From NCBI GenBank assembly GCA_036925085.1, contig JAUPFP010000028.1, positions 3,343,821 through 3,407,820 on the forward strand: 64,000 bases of DNA, written 5' to 3'. A model generated the notes under the pieces. The model saw nothing but the letters and a program-made list of their open reading frames with translations, was not told the origin of the DNA and did not search any database. Numbering within the stretch: position 1 is the stretch's first letter; each line of letters starts with the position of its first letter. Position numbers and translations under genes: made by a program. Positions 42,853 through 59,227 of this stretch are shown here, one piece after another. The DNA is from Brachycybe producta. Lineage: Eukaryota; Arthropoda; Diplopoda; Playtdesmida; Andrognathidae.

Positions 42853-45800
42853 ATGGAAGTGAAGCTAAAGATGAAAGATTTCAAAGAGTCGTATAAAACA
42901 GCTTGTTCTTTAAAAGGGAATTATCCGCTTAAGAATGTGACATCGTTTCTCGATGATGACATTCTTGATGTCAATGCTGATAAACTGGATAACAAAGGTA
43001 AACAACAATGGTTTTATTTTTATTTATCTGTTTTTTTTCTCTTAAACAGAAAACAATTCGAATGAATCCATGGTTTAATAAAATTATGTTTTATCCTCGT
43101 GTTTATTATTCTAGATTGGTGTCCACTGATCGAAGCTTTGAAAACAAAACACAGATTACGATTCATCGCAATACGAAGATGGAGCAGAAACAATTCGATA
43201 TCAAAGAGGTGGACGGTCAAGTAACATTTTTTCTAATTAATTAATTTCTACCGTTGCTTTCACTTATTTTAATTTTGATTTATTTTTTTTTAAAAAAAGC
43301 CAATGCGAGAAGTCGAATTCTACAACAAGAAATGATCGTAACGGTAGAAAAGCTGTGGATCTCTACGGCAATGCAGTATCTGCGCTTACGGCCACTCTCG
43401 AGATGACTTCTCATTTGACATGCTTAGAATTACAGAATCTTCCTCTAAGTTCCGCTAATATAAAAATGCTGAGTTCGGTAATTGCCTTTTTAAAAAAAGT
43501 GTAATGCCCTGTCACACTAGCAACTTTTCGTTAAACTTGCAATGAGAAGGGCTCGGATTTTTATGCAACATCAAGCAAATGTTTCTCAATCTGTGCCTCA
43601 AGAAGCAATTGTAAAGTGACATTTCCGTTTAGATCAACCAACAATTATGGTTGTTTCAATCAAAAACACTGGTTAGAGGCTAGAACTCTAGTTGACAACT
43701 GATAGTAACCAGATAACCAGCTTTTCTGATTGGAAAGAGCTTAATTTTAGTTGATGATTAATGATTACTTCACAATTGGCATTTGGGCCACAAATTGAGA
43801 AACATTTGCTTGATATTGCATAAAAATCTGAACACGACCAATGAGACAAATGCATCTCAAAGAGTCTGTAGTGAGGTTTCACGTGCAACTTGAAACAATT
43901 TTCTTTGTTTTCCTTGTTGTGAAACGACTTCCTAGTCTCATCGAGTTGAACCTGTTCAACTTTTCGTGAAACTCGCTGGAAAACAATTAATTAGTAATGA
44001 GCTGAAAATGATACCAGATATTTTAAGCAAAGTTGTATCGAATATTTCTAAATTAGGAAATGAAATTTGAATTTTCATGTCAAGTTTTTGAATTCCTTTT
44101 ATTTTTCTGATACGATTGGCTGTTTTCAGTAAACAACTTATGAAACTAGTTATAAAACCAGTTTCTTGTGCGATGCGGAAGTTTATTAAAAAGATGTAGT
44201 CGCAAGTCTAATCGCAAATTGAATTGAATGTTTTATTGCATCAATAGTTGCTAGTGTGATGTTGGCATAAAAAGAATAAACGTTAATTATGTATATGATT
44301 ACAAGGGCCTCTACGGTAATCGAACGTTACAACATCTTTCGTTACAACAGTGTCCTATTGGAGATGTTGGAGTAGAAGGTTCTCAAATAAAGTCACTTTT
44401 TTTTTTGCTAACGACATTTTTCTAACGATAAAGCTTTTTTGGTATTTTTTTTTTCATCCAGTTATTTTTAAAGTACTAAAGAACTGCTTTAATGTGACTT
44501 CCATAAACCTTTCACAATGTGCGTTAAGTTGGAAGTCCGCAGAAGTTGTTGCTACGGCCATTAAGGTTTAGATATATTTTATACTATGCTTTGTCCTAAA
44601 TTTACAAAGTTTTAGGAGTTTAAGCTGATTTTAAGGTGTAAACCCCCTCGAACTCTGATTATTCTGTTTTTCATGAGGAAAAAAAAACAAACTAGAAGAT
44701 TTCAAATGTTTGAAATTTACTCAACTTTAAACTGATAATGTTTTTGTTTTTTTAAATTTTTGTATATAAAAAAAGTTTATTTTTAAATATATCAGTATGA
44801 AAATGTGATTCAGCTACCCATTCTAGTTTCGAACGCACTTTCAATCTCTCTCCTTATACCTCGTTTTCACTACAAAAATTAACTACAGTTACATAACTAA
44901 GGTTATAGGTAACTGCAGACAAGCTATTAGTGGTATTGTTCTGTGTTGCCATTCAAAAGAGACTTAACTGTGGTTAAATGATTTTGTGTCACTTCCTGTT
45001 AAACAGTTGTACATTTTTTGACATTTTCACTCCTCATTCAGTCAAAAAATGAGTGCTCTCACTGTCCGCCATTTTGTTTGTAGGCTAATTTTGTTTAAAC
45101 ACCGGAAGTGACATTTAACCATTCAAATAATGTGGTTAACCTTAACCATATTGTGTCATTGCAGTAGAGTTAACTTGATTGTTCAGAAACTTAACCATGG
45201 TTAATGTAACATTTGTTTCCACTAGAAACTAAACTGTGGTTAACTTTTTAACTGCAGTAATTTTTATAGTGGAAACGAGGTATTAGCTCTTCTGAAGCAC
45301 AGAAGAAATTGGCAAAACTTTTTCAGAAGCAACTTTTTCAAGAAGAAAAAAAAAATTGACGTTTATTAAAAAAATAGAATTGCCCTAAAAGTATTTATGC
45401 AAGAATATTTTTAAAAATATACTTTGTCATCATTTTTCAATAAACTTTGTTAACAAAAAAAAATTTAAAGTTTGATTATTTTCAAGGATTTTAGATAAAA
45501 TAATGAAAATACTTCGAAAGCAAATTCACTTACCTACCATACGGTCATATGCAGTATAAATTATGTTATTCAATTAAATATGTTACCCATCCACTTTATT
45601 TGACTAAAAAAGGACACCGATTTAAACCACATCTCGTGTATTTCTTTTCAGCATCAAAGTGTTCATCGTTACAGCGATGCTTGGAAAGAAACATTGCGTA
45701 ACGAAATTGCTAGTTTAGACGTAATGGGAGGTATTCAGCGATTAACTCTAAATGGTAATCCGTTGATCGGAGATAAAGGAGCCGAAATGTTAGCCGAAAT

Positions 45801-48666
45801 GCTTCGAGATGATCTATGGATCAAAGGTATCAACACTCTTTAGCCCCCTTTTCTCTCGCGATCTAACCATATTAATGATGCTTTTTTTCTCGATTGATTT
45901 ATTGAATGGTAGCTATCGATGTACAAGACTGTGGTGTTCAAGAGAAAGGAGCTGCCGCTTTTCTGAAAGCTCTCAAACACAACACAACGTTATTCATACT
46001 CGACATACGACGAAACTTCATCAGAGATCGAGATCTATTGCTCAGAATATCGCAGCAACTCAGTTTCAATACGCAAGGACAAACATCTCAGGTCCCTCTC
46101 TTCGTAGTCATTTTTTAAGAGCCAAACGTTTATGAAAATAAAAATTCCAACATGTGCAAATTAGGCGTTTTACGCAAAAAATAAACACCAAATAATGTAA
46201 AATATGCAAGAAAATTGTTCATTTAAAACACAATTAATGGCTAGGCCTATAATCACAAGAAGCAATAACCGAAAATGAAAAATCAAAACAAAAAAGTGTT
46301 CTTTTTAAAAAAAAAATAAGTAAAATTATGCTACTTTGTGCAAACTTTCAAAGATTATTCAATTTATGCATTTTTAGTTTGGCTGAAGCTGATTATTAGG
46401 GCTCGGTTTTTGATGTAATATCAATTTGTGGCCCAAGTGCCAATTGTCTAGTAATCAATACTAATCATCATCATTAAAGCAACTACCGGTACAGCTATGC
46501 TTTTTTTCTAATCAAAATGGCTAGTTAGAGGCTATTGGGCCACAGACTGAGAAACATTTGATATTTCATAAAAATCCGAACCCTACCGAATATTATTGCA
46601 CAAAGTTACACCTATCATAATGCACCTTAAAACGGATCGGAAATAAATGTCTTTATGCGTTTTGTGTATTTTATGAAAACGTATTTTAATAAACGCTCGA
46701 TTTTCATTCGAGTAACTTAAAATTTTCAGTTCAAATGGTTTAAAGTTCCGTGCGATGTCGACAAACGTAATCGAAGAACTGCTTTGAGAAAACGAGGTAT
46801 TCCATGGAGAGTTACAGCTCGCCTCAGTTCAGTTAGGTTAGTTCAGTTGTAACATGTTTTAATTCCTTGTCTTTGTATAACATATTTTATTTTACTAGAC
46901 ACCTCAAGCCAAATTATCTCCCAGGAATACCAAACGTATTCTTTCAAAGTAAGCCGTCGTTGATGGGATTCTCTAGCGACGATCGTACCGAAACTGGCAG
47001 TAACCGTAGTTCGGTTATGATCGGCAAACGAAATGGAAAAGAAAAGGAGTCGATTGAAATCCTCAATGCCATTAGAGTATTAATTAATAAAATAATATCT
47101 AATAATAATTATAATAATCTATAGAAGACGATTATTTTTTCAGACAGAAATTTCTCAGGTGAGAGAAATGCTTCGTAAAGAAAAGGAAGCTCGATTCGAA
47201 GCCGAGAAACGAATCTCACGGGTAACAAAAATTTAAAGTGTCAATCCAATTTTTAGCTTCAAATAAACTTTATGAACAGCTGATTTTCGTACTCTGGTTA
47301 TTATGCATCACTGTAATAGTATTTTGATGTAGATATTTTTCAAAATAAACTTTTTATATTCAAAACATAAAATAAGCCATCTGCTTAAAGTTGGGTCTTT
47401 TCCAAACTCACAGAAAAAAAAACTTACTTTAAAAGATATCAACGTGAAAATAAGTGATTGAACTACAATTCTAGTTTCTAAAACACTTTCAAATTTATTT
47501 TTATTTTGCTCTTAAAAAGACGGATTAACTGAAGGTGGTTTATGAACAGCTGGAAAATTAAGAGGCAAAGAGGAAAATTAAGAGAAACTAGAAAGTCTTT
47601 TTTTTAGAAACTAGAAGGATATTTCAATCCCTTAAAGGTATTTTCTTGTTTATATTTTTCAAAATAAACTTTTTATAGACAAATAATAAAAAAATATCGT
47701 CTGCTAATTGCCATACCTGGTAAACTTTAAAGTCGGGTCATTTCAACTGACATAAAAAGATTTAAAAAAAAAAGATATCAACATGAAAATACCCTAGTGA
47801 TTGAGCTACCCTTTTAGCTTATAAAGCACATTCAAGTTTCTCTTCATTTTTTAACTGAAAGCCAAAATAGCCAGAGTATGAGAGGCTATTACACTTTAAA
47901 ACCATGTTACGTTCAAGGGGCGTTTACACTTTAAAGCCAGCTTAAATTCTTTGCTTCTGAAAAGCAAAATAAAAACACCACAAACTGCAGATTTACACCT
48001 AAACTTTTGAATTCTGGATTGCAGTTGGTCTCTGAGAATGAGGAATTGAAAGAAAATCTAACATTATTGGACGAAACTACTTTAGCAACAATAGAAGAAA
48101 CTTTTAGAAAGTTCAACGATTTCTTGTCGATGCTTAAGGAAGTTGGGTATGAACGGAAACGTGAAACGAGAGGATGTTTCAAGAGTTTTAAATGAAAACT
48201 TCCTTTTCTGTATGGTAGATACGGAAACCTTTTCGAGGAATATAGTAAAGGAGTCACTTCGAAATCGGTTCCCATCACCAGAAGCGACAAATCGGAACCA
48301 CAACAACAACAAACAAAACTAGTATCACTCAAAGAAAGTAATACTAGTGCATCTGCAAGAGACACTTTGCCTAGTTCCATTCAGCGTAGTTCAGAACAAG
48401 GCAAAGTTTCAGCACAAATGGTCAGTAGTAATAACAGTATTCGTTCGAACACCAAATCCGAATCGTTCGTGTCTACGAAACGGACAACACAGACGAGCGA
48501 ATCAAAGTCTAGAACAACACCGAGTGGACACAGTGGTTCACAGTCAAACATCAACAGTAGTAATAATCATAATAATAATCGATCACTTACGATGAGCCTT
48601 TCAAAGTTGTCTCTGTCGTCACACGAATCACTCACCGGCCTCCTGTCACAATCAGATAAATTTTAA
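42853..48666 (+). CDS. CEP78: Centrosomal protein of 78 kDa homolog (LRR plus coiled coil)
   Basis: CEP78 is a centriole/basal-body protein needed for normal ciliogenesis. Twelve exons are inferred: 42853-42997, 43115-43208, 43300-43477, 44306-44378, 44474-44565, 45652-45826, 45913-46091, 46730-46836, 46899-47076, 47144-47221, 48025-48146 and 48219-48666. They sum to 1869 bases, 622 residues; human CEP78 is 689. The N-terminus has ILDVNADKLDNKDWCPLIEALK. Leucine-rich repeats follow (LQHLSLQQCPIGDVG, SINLSQCALSW, RLTLNGNPLIGDKGA, AIDVQDCGVQEKGA, LFILDIRRNFIRD). After them come the basic segment RKRGIPWRVTAR, PNYLPGIPNVFF, a coiled coil from VREMLRKEKEARF to SENEELKENL, and the conserved ATIEETFRKFNDFLSMLKEVGYG. 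The last exon encodes a Ser/Thr/Asn-rich tail. Introns host two MITE families. Confidence 0.93.
43549..43838. mobile_element. Family B palindromic MITE, copy B2
   Basis: GGGCTCGGATTTTTATGCAA at the left is matched inverted by TTGCATAAAAATCTGA at the right, with AAATGTTTCTCAATCTGTG / CACAAATTGAGAAACATTT inner arms. It lies in the CEP78 intron after exon 3. Confidence 0.75.
44620..45330. mobile_element. Family A palindromic MITE, copy A7, interrupted
   Basis: The left part starts TTTAAGCTGATTTTAAGGTG. The right arm (CCATTCTAGTTTCGAACGCAC, then CTCTCTCC) is split by the element at 44857-45282 and resumes with TTAGCTCTTCTGAAGC. It lies in a CEP78 intron. Confidence 0.6.
44857..45282. mobile_element. 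Harbinger-like MITE with TTA target duplication
   Basis: Termini TACCTCGTTTTCACTA and TAGTGGAAACGAGGTA are inverted repeats, with AACTACAGTTA / TAACTGCAGTAA further in. TTA flanks both sides (44854-44856 and 45283-45285), the 3-bp pattern of PIF/Harbinger elements. It is 426 bp and non-coding. Confidence 0.8.
46398..46585. mobile_element. Family B palindromic MITE, copy B3 (short)
   Basis: TAGGGCTCGGTTTTTGATG at the left, AAAAATCCGAACCCTA at the right, with GGCCACAGACTGAGAAACATTT inside. It lies in a CEP78 intron. Confidence 0.7.
47262..47550. mobile_element. Family A palindromic MITE, copy A8
   Basis: It opens TTTATGAACAGCTGATTTTCG and closes GGTTTATGAACAGCTGG, with TTTTGATGTAGATATTT and GATATCAACGTGAAAAT arms. 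It lies in the CEP78 intron 47222-48024. Confidence 0.65.
47560..47930. mobile_element. Family A palindromic MITE, copy A9
   Basis: It lies next to A8 in the same intron, with GAAACTAGAAGGATATTTC and TTTTCTTGTTTATA at the left and the inverted GATATCAACATGAAAATACCC / GAGCTACCCTTTTAGC at the right. Two related elements thus fill one intron. Confidence 0.65.
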
Positions 48667-50905
48667 AATTGTATACGTATTTTTTAAAAACGTGAACTCA
48701 ATTCATATCTTTGCTTTTAAAATTCATGTATTTTATATCTTAAGTTTTTTTTTATCATTTACAACTAATAATGCTACTCATTGAAAATTACATTTGTCAT
48801 CTTTTTTTTAATCATGTTTCAATTTGAAATTGAAAATAAAACCTGAAAAACAGAACTCAAGTACCTACACATCATAATTTTATATTCATGTAGCTTAGCA
48901 TATTCATTCAGCTTTTGCTATCTCAACTATGTTTAGAGAAAAACAAAGACACAACTAGGACATAAGCAGTGAAATTCAAATGACCTTCATTACTTGCCAT
49001 TTTGTATGTATTACTTGGCAGTTTTTCAAATTATTTTAGTTTTAAAGCCAGTTCCACACGATGCGTGCACTGTTTACCTAATTTTACTTCGTATGCCTGC
49101 TTCTTCCTGATAAGCTTGTGACGTCATAGGGATTGCCATAAAATTTAGGATTGTGTCATTTAGTCTTATAGAATAAGGGGTAATAATATTTTCAACAACT
49201 TAAACAATAGAGGTTCTTTTGTTATTACCCCTACTTTATCAGACTGACACAATCCTAAATTTTTCATCAATCTCTATGACGTCAGAAGCTTCCTCTTAGG
49301 ATGAGGCGTATATACCCTGCATAATACCTTATCTACAATTAAGACTTAACCAAGATTAAATTGTTGTTTTTAATATCTGAACAAATTAAAATACTAAATC
49401 AATAGTTACACTAACCTAAAAACATTGAAATACAAATTTGGGGCATTACTTCCATAGCTTCAAAGCTACGGCCGTGGAGTTGTTACATAGGTTGTGCCGA
49501 AGGCGCGAAATAAGACGAAATAAATGTAGGCCTACAATTTTCCTACATAAACCTAAGCTAATCGAAAGAATTTCCCAAATTAAATATATTTAATATAATA
49601 ATTTAAATTTAATTTTCTGTAGTACACGATTAATATTTAAATGCATGCAACGTTTTATGTGTAGATACGGTATTAAGAGTTCAAATCTTAAACAAATACA
49701 TATTAAAAACGTTTCAACAGAACGAAAATTTCTTTTTTGCACAAAAGCTTTACTGAAGTAGAATTAATTAAACTTAGGACAATCCTAGTATAATAGTCAC
49801 TTGTCAATTTATATAAACTAGACTAGAGATTTGGAAAGATCTTGTTGAGCTGAGTACCAAATATGAAAACATCAAATCATGTGATTTTTTACAAGCAGTA
49901 GGACAATACTTTAGGTCCTTTCTTGGTACTGTCGTAATTGCTCCAAATGGGTCGTTGCATTGGCTATCCTTCGAAGATTCTAGTCACTAGTAACTGAAGT
50001 CACTTTACAAGGTTAAATATCGTGAACATATCAGCCCTTCAACCCTTAAACTTCAAACCACAAACGTGGAGCATTCGTTTCTTTGAATTTATATATGAAT
50101 TACTGTAATAATATTTATTGATGTTGAAAGTCCAATTTTACAAGTAATTTGAACACAGTCCCAATTGCTTTTTTATTGGCTTTTACATGCCACATTTGCA
50201 TGAATTAAAAACAAAACAAAAACAAAAACAATTTTTTTGATAAGTCATTTTGTAAAGCTCAGTTTCAATTTCTAAAAATTCAATAATTACAGGAAAAGGA
50301 GGACGAGGAGAAGAAGGGAGGTATAATTTTTTATATTTCTACATCAATGACAAGAAACCTGAAGAGAAACATGCATATTAATTATTATCATTAGGGGGTA
50401 CACGTCTCCAAACACAAGAATCGTGAATCTGCAACATAATCTCGACTACAAAAACTTCACTTATAGACTAAAAAAAATGAAGTTTTCGTTGTCAAGGTCA
50501 TGTGTCCTAAATTTGTTTTGTCTTTTCGTATATTATATTTACACAAGAGTTTACTAGAATATCCCACACACTGGTATACATCTCGGACATATACCGATTA
50601 TTACTTTAGTAACTTCTCCCTTTTCTATTTTCCGACCCTCGAATTATCGAGGGAAAACATTTTGTTTTTACTAAGTTTTCACATATTCGGAAGCTTGAAT
50701 CGAACAAATTCTCGTCTTATTTTTTTTTTCTTCAATTTTTTTATAACATAAAACCTAAAAGGAAGTTAATTCACATGATTTAAGAGGGGGAGGGAGGGCA
50801 AAAAAAAAGATATAAAGGGAATCACTAAATTAAAGTAATTTGAAACAATCAAGAAACAAAAACAAAACTAAAGAAAATATATATAATACTATGGTTAGAC
50901 CTGAA
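48667..50905. other. Spacer between CEP78 and the RNF111-like gene (3' ends converge)
   Basis: A polyadenylation signal AATAAA lies at 48835-48840, about 170 bases past the CEP78 stop. A palindromic MITE occupies 49091-49311. The rest is A/T-rich and should include the 3' UTR of the E3 ligase gene. No further gene was seen. Confidence 0.6.
49091..49311. mobile_element. Palindromic MITE with GACGTCATAG arms
   Basis: The left arm has CTGATAAGCTTGTGACGTCATAGGGATTG and AATTTAGGATTGTGTCA. The right arm has TGACACAATCCTAAATTTT, ATCTCTATGACGTCAGAAGC and ATGAGGCGTATA, inverted. The loop contains GGGGTAATAA / TTATTACCCC, also inverted. Confidence 0.75.
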
Positions 50906-56057
<5,152 letters not shown>

Positions 56058-57794
56058 GATCGAGGAAAGAGACGAATCGCCAGAAGACGACGAAGAACCT
56101 TCTTGGTCCTGTCATACGAAAAAAAAAAAAATCAAATCAATTTCGTTACAATTATGAATATCAATTTCATTCGTTCCGTGTCTTTTTACCCGTGTGTGAC
56201 CTTTCAATGCTTTTGTTCTCCAAAGATGGGCATTCAAATGAGAAGCCCCAAAAAAACCTTCATCCATCTGCCTAATTTCAAATGAAAATCAGAAAAAAAA
56301 AATATAAAAATCGATCATAAGAGATTTCTAAAAATTAATCAGCAGTTGGCAACACTGTCATTTCGTTCCTACGCACAATGACAGACTATGACGTCACGAG
56401 CACCTACAATAATATCATTGGTACAGTGTTGCCAAATTATCTAAATAAAAATAATTCTAAAAAAACCTTTTGCAATCATGTAAGTTCACATAAAACCCCT
56501 TTTTTAAAATCAAAAATTCTATAATTTAAAAAAATAACTTCATAACGAGTCTATTTTTTATTTTAGGAGAAGGTGTTTATAAAATAAAATACTGGGTCAA
56601 AAACAAAGATCCATATAAATTATAACCAACGGCCAACTAGAAACAATAGCCGCCATTTTGAATCCATTTCAATAATTGACTAACAATTAATAAAAACAAA
56701 CATGGCGGCCAATTTAACAGAAGTTGGCCACGACCTCATTTGACACGAAATAGAGGGCTCTGGGTCAATGGGAAGTCAATAATTGTACGTCTCGATTACA
56801 AAAAAACAACAAAAAAACCTCCTTAAAAAGAGATGAATTTCCAGTATTATTAACAAAAAACAATTAAAGACATAATCAACACGCACAAAGCAACGAAAAA
56901 CCATAAGAAATCTAATCAATTTGTCAGTGTTATAGTAATACTATCTAAAGTGATATGACGTCAAAACTATGACTTCGAATCTAAACCCAAAATGTCGTCA
57001 TCAGTATTGATTTGTGTTTGTAAGATGCCATATTCATTCACCACGCTAGGTTAAAACTGCAACATCCTAAAGCACACCCACAGCCTCAAAGTTTAATTAC
57101 AGTGGTATAGCCACCGCCTTCTCCCCCTTTTAGCACCCGCCCAGTTAATATCCGACAAGATGCCAGGCAAAGATATGCGATAAATTCAACTAATACAAAT
57201 GCGCCATTTTACACACTTCAACCACAATTGAAACACATTTTTAGCCAAAGAAGGTCAGTAACAGAAACATTGGATAGTACCTCATGCATGTAGTTACCTT
57301 TCAAATACTAAAGAAGCTAGAAACTGCAATATCGACACAAACAGCTCGAAAATCCTCATCCGCCATAATCGGCCCCAAACAAGGGATTCCGCGCATGCGT
57401 AATCAGCCAAATGCTAGCCAGGAAACAATTTGACGTCATAACAATGCGTTGCATGAATTTGAATTTAGCCGCTAAAAGTTCTTAAATTGTGACAGCGTAG
57501 CATGGCGCCAGTCGAACTCGGTATTAATAATTCTCATTTTCTCATTAACTTGCAATTTATTTGGACAAATTTTGACATAATGTTGATAGAATTGTGAAAT
57601 TCACTTTCCTCAAAACCCGGTATTTATTGCATTGTATTAGAGAACATTGACTGTTAGCCGCCGTTTAAGCCGTGAATATTGTAGTGGCGGCTGACTTTGA
57701 AATCTGCATTGCCCAAAACAGCTGTTTTACAGTTAATTTTTTTTTTTTTTTAGAAAATGCACTTCTAATTATTAGAATTAATCTAAAAAAAAGC
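56058..57794. promoter_or_regulatory. Leader and divergent promoter region, RNF111-like gene and ALG13
   Basis: On the minus strand a probable first exon of the E3 gene ends with an AAAG|GTAACT donor at about 57298. An ATG in it (57366) opens a frame of only about 21 codons (MADEDFRAVCV...), so it is likely an upstream ORF. GCGCATGCGT near 57391-57400 is an NRF1-type palindrome in the shared promoter. A small palindrome sits at 56346-56435. Confidence 0.5.
56346..56435. repeat. 90-bp palindrome with TTGGCAACACTG ends
   Basis: TTGGCAACACTG at the left is inverted as CAGTGTTGCCAA at the right. It is consistent with a tiny MITE in the 5' intron of the E3 gene. Confidence 0.6.
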
Positions 57795-58690
57795 ATGACT
57801 AACGAAGATAAAACCGATAGAAGAGTTTTCGTCACAGTTGGCACAACTTCTTTTGATCAACTCATCGAAACAGTTACAAGTGAAGAGATATTACTGGTTA
57901 GAAATGAAAAACTGATATATTCTACATTGAAACCCACGTAAAATCAATAACTTAACAACATCTTTTGTCAGATATTAAGTGATCTAGGTTACTCAAGAAT
58001 CGATCTTCAGATCGGAAGAGGACTTTCACCGCCAAAAGTCGAAATTGGCGCCAAAAATGCACATGGCCTTGTTGTCAATCACTTCCGAATGAAGGATTCG
58101 ATAAGCGATGACGTCAGTGGAGCGGACCTCGTCATAAGTCACGCAGGCACGTGCAGACATCGAAATGTGAATAAATGCCGAAAACATAAGAAACAGATTT
58201 TTGCTCGTGTTGTTTATCACGGATAGAGCAGCATGTGTATAAAAGAGCAAAAATGTTTCTTAACTCTTGTTGCAATGGAAGGCGAAATATTGACACTTTT
58301 CTAAACCATAGCTTTCTATACAAAACCGTGCGTGCTCTATTCAATGGTTTTCTCTTTACTAATGATTACTTAGGTGCTGGAAGTATTTTGGAAGCATTAG
58401 AAGCGAATCGTCCACTTGTAGTTGTTATAAATAAAGACCTGATGGGTAACCATCAAGTAGAACTCGCTCAAAAGTTAGCAGAAGAAGGAAATCTTGTTTA
58501 TTGCTATTGCAGGTTTTTTTCCACATTGACATGAATCAAACTTCAGTCTAAACTGAAATTTAAACTTTTTTTTTACAGTTCGCTGGCATCGTGTCTCCGA
58601 TCCTTCAATCCAAAAACGTTAAAACCATACCAAGAAGGGAAACCTCAGAAGTTAAAAGAAGTTCTTGACAATCTCATGAATTTCAAATAA
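57795..58690 (+). CDS. ALG13: UDP-GlcNAc transferase subunit ALG13
   Basis: ALG13 is the catalytic half of the ALG13-ALG14 enzyme that adds the second GlcNAc to the dolichol-linked N-glycan precursor at the ER. Four exons are inferred: 57795-57896, 57972-58146, 58374-58512 and 58579-58690, giving 528 bases and 175 residues. That matches the short ALG13 form without the extra domains of the long vertebrate isoform. Motifs are VFVTVGTTSFDQLI, IQIGRG-like LQIGRG, SGADLVISHAGAGSILEAL (spanning exons 2-3), NRPLVVVINKDLMGNHQ, LAQKLAEEG and the C-terminal KLKEVLDNLMNF. The H-A-G-A-G-S sequence requires exon 2 to end before GCACGT, so intron 2 uses a GC donor. AATAAA signals lie at 58701-58706 and 58710-58715. 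Confidence 0.93.
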
Positions 58691-59227
58691 ATTTTAATGA
58701 AATAAATGGAATAAAAACAAAAATACAAATGAATTTACTGTTGAAATTCTAGTGATGACTTTCTCTGTCGATAAAATACACGTTCCTATAATATAAGATT
58801 TTCACTTTATTTTAATGAAGTGCCTACTTTAAACACAAGGACGCTAAGATGCAAAAACTTATTACAATGAAAATGCACACGAGAATTTTAACTTAATACA
58901 AAACGGACTTATCCTTAATTGATATAATACAGGCCAAAGAAAAATATTAAAAATGGCTTTATAAAAGAAGACCACCTTCAGTAGAAAAACAAAAGGTGCT
59001 ATTTTAACAAAAAAAAACCATTCAAAGAAAAAACTATTAAAAACAAGACGGCCTGAAAATAATGACACCCAAAAAAAAAATAATGACATTGATACATGAA
59101 GCTGAAGGAATCCCTTTAGATTAACAGCCACTTAGCTTCTATCCAAGAGATTATACAGCTTTTTGTGGTACAATAATAACTTCACGACCTTAGCGGCTTC
59201 TAATCGAAAAAGAATATTCAAGCTGAA
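58691..59227. other. Short spacer between convergent ALG13 and SAFB-like genes
   Basis: It holds both 3' UTRs and the ALG13 polyadenylation signals just past 58700. No repeat or gene was recognised. Confidence 0.6.

Noticed and set aside
47931-48380. 149-codon minus-strand frame over CEP78
   Set aside because: It is antisense to the conserved ATIEETFRKFNDFLSMLKEVG exon of CEP78.
57302-57366. ATG at 57366 as the start of the RNF111-like protein
   Set aside because: Its frame reaches a stop before the only good donor, so the in-frame ATG at 56057 was used.
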